Below are positions 59,556 through 64,000 of a stretch of 64,000 nucleotides of DNA, in pieces. Below the pieces are notes generated by a model, which was given only the letters and a program-made list of their open reading frames with translations, searched no databases and was not told the DNA's origin. Within the stretch, counting starts at the first letter, position 1; every line of letters begins with the position of its first letter. Source of the DNA: CAJCIS01 sp965276755 (lineage in GTDB: Bacteria > Pseudomonadota > Alphaproteobacteria > Acetobacterales > Acetobacteraceae); NCBI GenBank assembly GCA_965276755.1, contig OZ255625.1:3410001-3474000 (forward strand). The letters run 5' to 3'. Both the position numbers and the translations under genes were made by a program.

Positions 59556-60972
59556 CTTTTAGTGGTCCTGTCATCTCCTCAGGCCGCACCCAGGCGTCGA
59601 AATCCGCCTCGCTGACATAACCCAGCGTGACCGCCGCCTGTTTCAGGCTGCCGCCTTCCCGGTGCGCCTTCAACGCAATTTCCGCCGATTTTTCGTAGCC
59701 GATATGCGGGTTGAGCGCTGTCACCAGCATCAGCGAATTGGCGACGTTCTGCGCAATGCGCTCGGCATTGGGCACAATACCCACGGCGCAGAAATCGTTG
59801 AAGGCGTGGCAAGCGTCCGCGAGCAGGCCCGCGGATTCCAGCACGTTGTGCAGCATGACCGGCTTGAACACGTTGAGCTGGAAATTGCCCTGGCTGCCGG
59901 CAAAGGCCACGGCCGCATCGTTGCCGAAGACCTGCACGGCGACCATGGTCAGCGCTTCGGATTGCGTGGGATTGACCTTGCCCGGCATGATCGAGCTGCC
60001 GGGTTCATTTTCGGGAATCGTGATTTCACCGATGCCGGCGCGCGGGCCGCAGGCATACCAGCGCACATCGTTGGCGATCTTCATGAGCGCGCCTGCAAGC
60101 GTGCGCAGCGTGGCCGAAACCGTCACCATCGCGTCGTGCGCCGACAGCGCCGCGAATTTGTTGGGCGCGGAGACGAAGGCAAATCCGGTCGCCTCCGCCA
60201 GATGGGCCGCCACGCGATCGCCGAATTGCGGGTGCGCGTTCAGGCCGGTGCCGACCGCGGTGCCGCCGATGGCAAGCTCGAACAGCCCAGGCAGATTAAG
60301 CCGAATAGTGGCGATTGCCGCGTCCAGTTGCGCGACCCATCCGCCGATGACCTGGCCCAGCATAACGGGCGTTGCATCCTGCAGATGCGTGCGCCCGATC
60401 ATGACGACACCTGCGAACAGCTCTGCGCCGGCGTGAAGGGTGTCGCGCAGTTTCTGCACCGCGGGCAGCAGCACGTGCTCGATTTCCTCCAACGCGGCGA
60501 CGTGCATGGCGGTCGGGAAGGTGTCATTGCTGGATTGGCTGCGATTGACATCGTCATTGGGGTGCACAGGGGCTTTCGATCCGACCACACCACCGGCGAG
60601 CTGGATTGCGCGATTGGCAATCACCTCATTGGCGTTCATGTTTGTCTGCGTGCCCGAGCCGGTCTGGAAGACGACCAGCGGAAATTGATCGTCCAAGGTG
60701 CCCGCGATCACTTCGGCGGCGGCGCGAGTGATCAGATCGACCTTCTCGGCCGAAAGCTCGCCCAATTCGCCGTTGGCGCGGGCGGCGGCGGCTTTCAGCA
60801 GACCCATGGCGCGGATCAGGCGCCGGGTGAAGACGAAGCGCGACACGCCGATCGGGAAGTTTTCGATGCTGCGCTGGGTCTGGGCGCCCCACAATTTGTC
60901 GGCCGGCACGTAGACCGGCCCGAGCGCGTCCTTGTCGGTGCGGAAGCCGGGCTTGTCGGGCAGCGTGGCCAT
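59551..60972 (-). CDS. fumC: Class II fumarate hydratase
   Basis: A 473-residue fumarase of the aspartase/fumarase superfamily, hydrating fumarate to malate without an iron-sulfur cluster. The signature GSSIMPGKVNP is at 325-335, SGTQTNMNANEV and NDDVNRSQSSNDTFPTAMH and GRTHLQDATPV are the other conserved regions. Length is normal. The stop is formed by the edge of a family A arm. The longer frame to 61110 overlaps the divergent GNAT gene and is not used; ATG 60972 fits the family start. Confidence 0.95.
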   Translation of the reverse strand: MATLPDKPGFRTDKDALGPVYVPADKLWGAQTQRSIENFPIGVSRFVFTRRLIRAMGLLKAAAARANGELGELSAEKVDLITRAAAEVIAGTLDDQFPLVVFQTGSGTQTNMNANEVIANRAIQLAGGVVGSKAPVHPNDDVNRSQSSNDTFPTAMHVAALEEIEHVLLPAVQKLRDTLHAGAELFAGVVMIGRTHLQDATPVMLGQVIGGWVAQLDAAIATIRLNLPGLFELAIGGTAVGTGLNAHPQFGDRVAAHLAEATGFAFVSAPNKFAALSAHDAMVTVSATLRTLAGALMKIANDVRWYACGPRAGIGEITIPENEPGSSIMPGKVNPTQSEALTMVAVQVFGNDAAVAFAGSQGNFQLNVFKPVMLHNVLESAGLLADACHAFNDFCAVGIVPNAERIAQNVANSLMLVTALNPHIGYEKSAEIALKAHREGGSLKQAAVTLGYVSEADFDAWVRPEEMTGPLKE

Positions 60973-61052
60973 GGGCGGCAGACCTTGTTCTGGCGGGTGG
61001 ACGCGAGCGCCCCTATAGCATCGCGGCGGCTGGCGGGTAGATCGGGGACGGG

Positions 61053-61676
61053 ATGGAGGGGGTGCGGTTCCGGGCGGCGCTGGCTGGGGATGCGCAGGCT
61101 TGCGCGCCACTGGTGCATGCCAGCGGAGCCGATAGCTTTGACTACGTCTTTGCCGATGCGCGGCGCAACGCCGTACCGTTCCTGGCCTATGCGCTGGCGC
61201 GGCCGGGCGGCGAGTTCGGCTACGCCATCCATGTGGTCGGCGAGCTGGACGGACGCGTGGTGGCGTGCGGCGCGGGCTGGCCGAATGGGGGGGTGCGCTT
61301 TGCGGTGGCGACGGCGTGGCCGGCGATTGGTTTCTTTGGCCTGCGCGCGGCGGGTGCGGCCTACCGGCGCGGCATGGAGGCCGAGACGGTTATGCCTGGG
61401 CCGGCGCGCGGCGCGTATTACGTGGGGCATCTGGGGGTGGATGCGGCGTTGCGCGGGCGCGGCCTTGGGTCGGCGTTGGTGGCGTATTTGCTGAGCCCGG
61501 CGCGCGTGGCGGGGTGCGGGGTGGCGGTGCTTGATGTTTCGGCTGAAAACCCTCGCGCGGAGGCGCTTTACGCGCGGCTGGGATTTGTTGTGACCAGCAC
61601 GTGCCAAAGCATTTTTGCCAACGCATTCGGCCGCGTGCCGGCACAGAGGCGCATGGAACGGGAGTTGGCGATTTGA
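61053..61676 (+). CDS. GNAT family N-acetyltransferase
   Basis: A 207-residue GNAT. The acetyl-CoA binding loop is VDAALRGRGLGSALVAYLL, followed by LDVSAENPRAEALYARLGFV. Residues GAYYVGHLGV form the strand before it. It lacks the segment typical of RimI, so ribosomal protein acetylation is not implied. Divergent from fumC. The stop overlaps the TTG start of the HAD gene. Confidence 0.87.
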   Translation: MEGVRFRAALAGDAQACAPLVHASGADSFDYVFADARRNAVPFLAYALARPGGEFGYAIHVVGELDGRVVACGAGWPNGGVRFAVATAWPAIGFFGLRAAGAAYRRGMEAETVMPGPARGAYYVGHLGVDAALRGRGLGSALVAYLLSPARVAGCGVAVLDVSAENPRAEALYARLGFVVTSTCQSIFANAFGRVPAQRRMERELAI

Positions 61677-62359
61677 GCGAGTTGCGCGCGTTGATCTTTG
61701 ATGTCGACGGCACGCTGGCCGAGACGGAGGAATGGCATCGCGAGGCGTTCAATGCCGCGTTTGCCGCGGCCGGCTTGGAGTGGGCGTGGGACCAGGAATT
61801 GTACGCGCGATTGCTGGAGGTGACCGGCGGTAAGGAGCGCATTGCGCATTTCCAGAACGGGCCCGGGATTTCGCCGCAACTGAGTGCGGCGGAGATCGCG
61901 GCGCTGCATGCGGACAAGACGGCGCGCTATGCCGCGCGTGTCGCGGCCGGGGGGTTGCAGTTGCGGCCCGGTGTGCGGCGATTGCTGGAGGAGGCGCGCG
62001 CGGCCGGGCTGCGCCTGGCGATTGCGACGACGACGAGCCGGGCGAACGTCGATGCGTTGCTGGCCGCGTGCGCGCCGTTGCCCGTCTTTGATGTGATTGC
62101 CGCGGGCGATGAGGTAGCGCGCAAGAAACCCGCACCCGATATCTACGACGCGGCGCTCGCGCGGCTTGGCCTGCCGGCAGAGGCGTGCGTGGCACTCGAG
62201 GACACCATGAACGGATTGCGCAGTGCAATCGGCGCTGGATTGAGTTGCGTAATGACGATGAGCACGTATGGCGGCGCCGGCCCATTTGAAGGCGCAGCCT
62301 TGGTAGTACCAAGCCTCGAAGATGTTGGCTTAGATGAGCTAAAACGATATCTAAACTGA
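61673..62359 (+). CDS. HAD superfamily hydrolase, CbbY/beta-phosphoglucomutase-like
   Basis: A 228-residue HAD enzyme. Motif I is LIFDVDGTLAETEEWHREAF (Asp10 and Asp12), motif II is ATTTSR, and KKPAPDIYDAALARL with ALEDTMNGLRSAIGAGL motifs III and IV. The cap domain (EVTGGKERIAHFQ) is like CbbY. CbbY hydrolyses xylulose-1,5-bisphosphate; here the substrate is uncertain. The start is a TTG at 61673 overlapping the GNAT stop (TTGA). Confidence 0.85.
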   Translation: MSELRALIFDVDGTLAETEEWHREAFNAAFAAAGLEWAWDQELYARLLEVTGGKERIAHFQNGPGISPQLSAAEIAALHADKTARYAARVAAGGLQLRPGVRRLLEEARAAGLRLAIATTTSRANVDALLAACAPLPVFDVIAAGDEVARKKPAPDIYDAALARLGLPAEACVALEDTMNGLRSAIGAGLSCVMTMSTYGGAGPFEGAALVVPSLEDVGLDELKRYLN

Positions 62360-62405
62360 TAAAAGTTCTTTGCTTCTTTCTTTCAAGAAAGAAGTTCTTC
62401 CTTGC
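62360..62405. repeat. Family C repeat, single arm
   Basis: TAAAAGTTCTTTGCTTCTTT then CTTTCAAGAAAGAAGTTCTT CC. It lies between the HAD gene and the end of the NAD(P)-binding protein gene and encodes the latter's last residues (KEELLS). Confidence 0.87.
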
Positions 62406-63324
62406 TGAACGTCAGCGCCAGCCCGGCCGCAAGCGCTCGAGGTGAAACGCCGAGCTCGCGCTGCATAGGTGCGATGTCAAACGCCTTGTCTTCCAGCAGC
62501 CGCCGGATTTCGGCGATGCCGATACGCGGCAGGCCGGGCAGGCGCGTCAGCCACGCGCCCGCCATCAGTCCCCAGGCGGGCACGGCCACGATGCGTGGCG
62601 CCGCCAGCCCGGCTGCATGCGCGACGCTGCGCACGAAATCGGCGTAGCTCATCGCGGCCGGGCCGGCGATGGTCAGCGCGTGCGGGCCGTGCCAATCGCG
62701 CGCCAAGGCGGTGATCAGGCAGGCTGTCACGTCGTTCTGGTGGATCGGCTGGACCAGCGCGCGCCCGCCGCCGGGCAGGGGGACGATAGGCAGGCGACGC
62801 AGGAGGGCGGCGAGGCGGCGGACGTTATCCTCCCCCTGCGCACCGTAGATCATGGTGGGGTGGAGCATGACGCCGGAGCGGCCGCTGGCCAGGAAGGCGG
62901 CCTCGCCGGCCAGCACGCCGTTGCCGTGCGCGTCCGGGAAGCGGGTGAATTTGCGGGTGCTGCCGAGGAAGACCAGACGCGCGGCCGGGGGTGAGGCGGC
63001 CAGGATGGCCGGCGCGTGGCGGGCGTGGGCGGCCGAGACGATATGGGTCGCGTCCGCCAGCGCCGCTTGCAGGGGGGCGGGGGTGGCGAGGTCGGCCAGG
63101 CGCGGGGTGCCTGGAAGCGCCGTTTCGGCCCAACGGGCTGCGCTGCGCACGATGGGGATGGGGGTGTCGCCCTGTGCGAGGAGCGCGCGGCAGAGTGTGG
63201 CGCCTGAGCGGCCTGAGGCGCCGATCACGTGGATGGTGTGCGGCGGGATGGCACTCAGGCCTTCTGGCTCGTTGCTTGAGGCAGCAGCATGGGCGAGGTG
63301 ACGTGAAAGCCCAGGATAGACCAT
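62383..63324 (-). CDS. NAD(P)-binding sugar epimerase/NDUFA9-like protein
   Basis: A 313-residue atypical SDR. The Rossmann loop reads IHVIGASGRSGATLCRALL. RLVFLGSTRKF, MLHPTMIYGAQGEDN with Tyr, and VQPIHQNDVTACLITAL are conserved in the NmrA/NDUFA9-like group. The start is uncertain: ATG 63324 overlaps the upstream gene by 70 bases; a GTG at the HVIGASG position would be shorter. The last residues come from a family C arm. Function unknown. Confidence 0.78.
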   Translation of the reverse strand: MVYPGLSRHLAHAAASSNEPEGLSAIPPHTIHVIGASGRSGATLCRALLAQGDTPIPIVRSAARWAETALPGTPRLADLATPAPLQAALADATHIVSAAHARHAPAILAASPPAARLVFLGSTRKFTRFPDAHGNGVLAGEAAFLASGRSGVMLHPTMIYGAQGEDNVRRLAALLRRLPIVPLPGGGRALVQPIHQNDVTACLITALARDWHGPHALTIAGPAAMSYADFVRSVAHAAGLAAPRIVAVPAWGLMAGAWLTRLPGLPRIGIAEIRRLLEDKAFDIAPMQRELGVSPRALAAGLALTFSKEELLS

Positions 63325-63728
63325 TTGCCGGCGGATTTGGTCAAAGCGAGCTGTACGCTGGCGGGGCCGGCCTTGTAGTGCGCTGTGCAGGTGATGTTAG
63401 CGGTCGTGCGGCTGCCGCCGGTGCCGGCATAGACGGCGGCGTTGCCCTGGCAATCGGGGTGATCCTGGAGCGGCCCCAGACTGCCGAGCCAGGTGAATAT
63501 TCGCGCAGCCTGATCCTGGGTCATGGAATTGGCCAGCGGCGGGGCGGCGCGGGTGCGAAGTGCCTGCGCGTTCCAGTTGCTGGTGATCGCGATCATTGCC
63601 GTTTGGCTATAGTCGGTCGCTTCCCGGTCAAGTTTGGTGCCCTCGTAGAAGATGTAGGCAAAGCCCGCGATGGCGAGAATCGCCGCGCCGATCGTGATCA
63701 TGCCGATAGCTGCGAATATGCGTTTCAC
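63255..63728 (-). CDS. Membrane-anchored protein of unknown function
   Basis: A 157-residue protein with one N-terminal membrane segment (IFAAIGMITIGAAILAIAGFAYIFY) and an exported domain of about 125 residues. The domain has two cysteines (DCQGN; ITCTAHYKAG) likely to pair, and a beta-rich C-terminal part (WSILGFHVTSPMLLP). I do not recognise the family. It overlaps the start of the downstream NAD(P)-binding gene. Confidence 0.68.
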   Translation of the reverse strand: MKRIFAAIGMITIGAAILAIAGFAYIFYEGTKLDREATDYSQTAMIAITSNWNAQALRTRAAPPLANSMTQDQAARIFTWLGSLGPLQDHPDCQGNAAVYAGTGGSRTTANITCTAHYKAGPASVQLALTKSAGKWSILGFHVTSPMLLPQATSQKA

Positions 63729-63818
63729 GCCGTGTCCGTTCCCGTGTTTGGCGTGACAGCACTATCATGCGTCTTGTGTGTGCCGCCACGCCCGGCATTA
63801 AAACGGTGCAAGCAGGCG

Positions 63819-64000
63819 ATGCGATCGCTGATTGTGTCCGTTAAAGCCGGCGCGGCAGCCTTGGCGCATGTTGTGGTAGCATCTTACCACACAGCCAAAC
63901 CCTTGACAGGCACGGCCAACCCAGCCATACGCCGCCGCCTGATCCGTCTGGAACATGTCATGCTCAAAACCACCCGCTCGCTCAAGCCCGCGGAGGTCAA
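63819..64000 (+). CDS. Possible 5' part of a gene cut by the window edge
   Basis: Open frame from ATG 63819 (or GTG 63834) to the edge, beginning MRSLIVSVKAGAAALAHVVV and containing RRRLIRLEHVMLKTTRSLKP. It has no clear ribosome site and no motif. Codon usage is acceptable but not diagnostic. Confidence 0.3.
   Translation, partial: MRSLIVSVKAGAAALAHVVVASYHTAKPLTGTANPAIRRRLIRLEHVMLKTTRSLKPAEV

Noticed and set aside
59662..61494. 610-residue plus-strand frame opposite fumC
   Set aside because: Antisense shadow of fumC, which has all class II fumarase signatures.

Overview
The window is high-GC, gene-dense chromosomal DNA. I infer an alphaproteobacterium, most likely of the Acetobacteraceae. 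The reasons are the block murA, hisG (short form), hisD, infA, maf, RNase E/G-type, yacG; the lutAB, tad, tonB/exbBDD and KamA/EF-P gene types; and a dense set of intergenic palindromes. A pro-kumamolisin-type acid protease (sedolisin) would fit an acid habitat, but that is only suggestive.

Layout. 0-4.2 kb: two small secreted or membrane proteins, then a regulatory module of a stand-alone receiver, a KaiC-type ATPase with its centre deleted, and a hybrid histidine kinase. 4.3-7.4 kb: three Tad-pilus-type proteins, the last (TadG/vWA) frameshifted by a 17-bp tandem duplication. 7.4-21 kb: TspO, a TPR/ATP-grasp protein, DUF1289, a haloacid dehalogenase, an aspartyl protease with PDZ domain, a YciF-like protein, a penicillin acylase, an FAD oxidoreductase, a lipoprotein, pirin, a class C serine hydrolase and WrbA. 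21-27 kb: LysR, then a minus-strand unit iclR-tonB-exbB-exbD-exbD-TPR for TonB-dependent uptake. 27-34.5 kb: VOC protein, Gly-rich lipoprotein, zinc-ribbon metallopeptidase, lutAB, sedolisin. 34.7-43.8 kb: fabI, aroC, an unknown, a tiny RF1-like ORF, epmB, efp, a broken toxin-antitoxin pair, suhB, an ion channel, DUF4239. 43.9-48.6 kb: a two-domain secreted protein, a gene-poor stretch of about 2 kb, GNAT, DUF2269. 48.6-54.8 kb: tRNA-Phe and the yacG-to-murA block. 54.9-64 kb: ArsR/SRPBCC pair, alpha/beta hydrolase, a broken DUF2306-TPR gene, dcd, fumC, GNAT, HAD hydrolase, NAD(P)-binding protein and hypotheticals.

The dominant unexplained structure is a set of three intergenic repeat families. 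Family A has 16 full, half or degenerate copies: about 38-bp G/C-rich arms containing the motif GGGGGAGATGTGCCATCCCC around a loop of about 28 bp. Family B has 3 copies, with arms like CCAGGGGCTCTGCCCCTGG. Family C has 5 copies, A/T-rich with a TTCTTTTTTGAAAAAAAGAA core. They sit mostly at gene 3' ends. Several have entered genes and now encode protein termini (penicillin acylase and LutB N-termini; LysR, Maf and DUF1289 C-termini) or supply stop codons (wrbA, fumC). One separates an antitoxin from the remains of its ParE-like toxin. No transposase for them is visible here.
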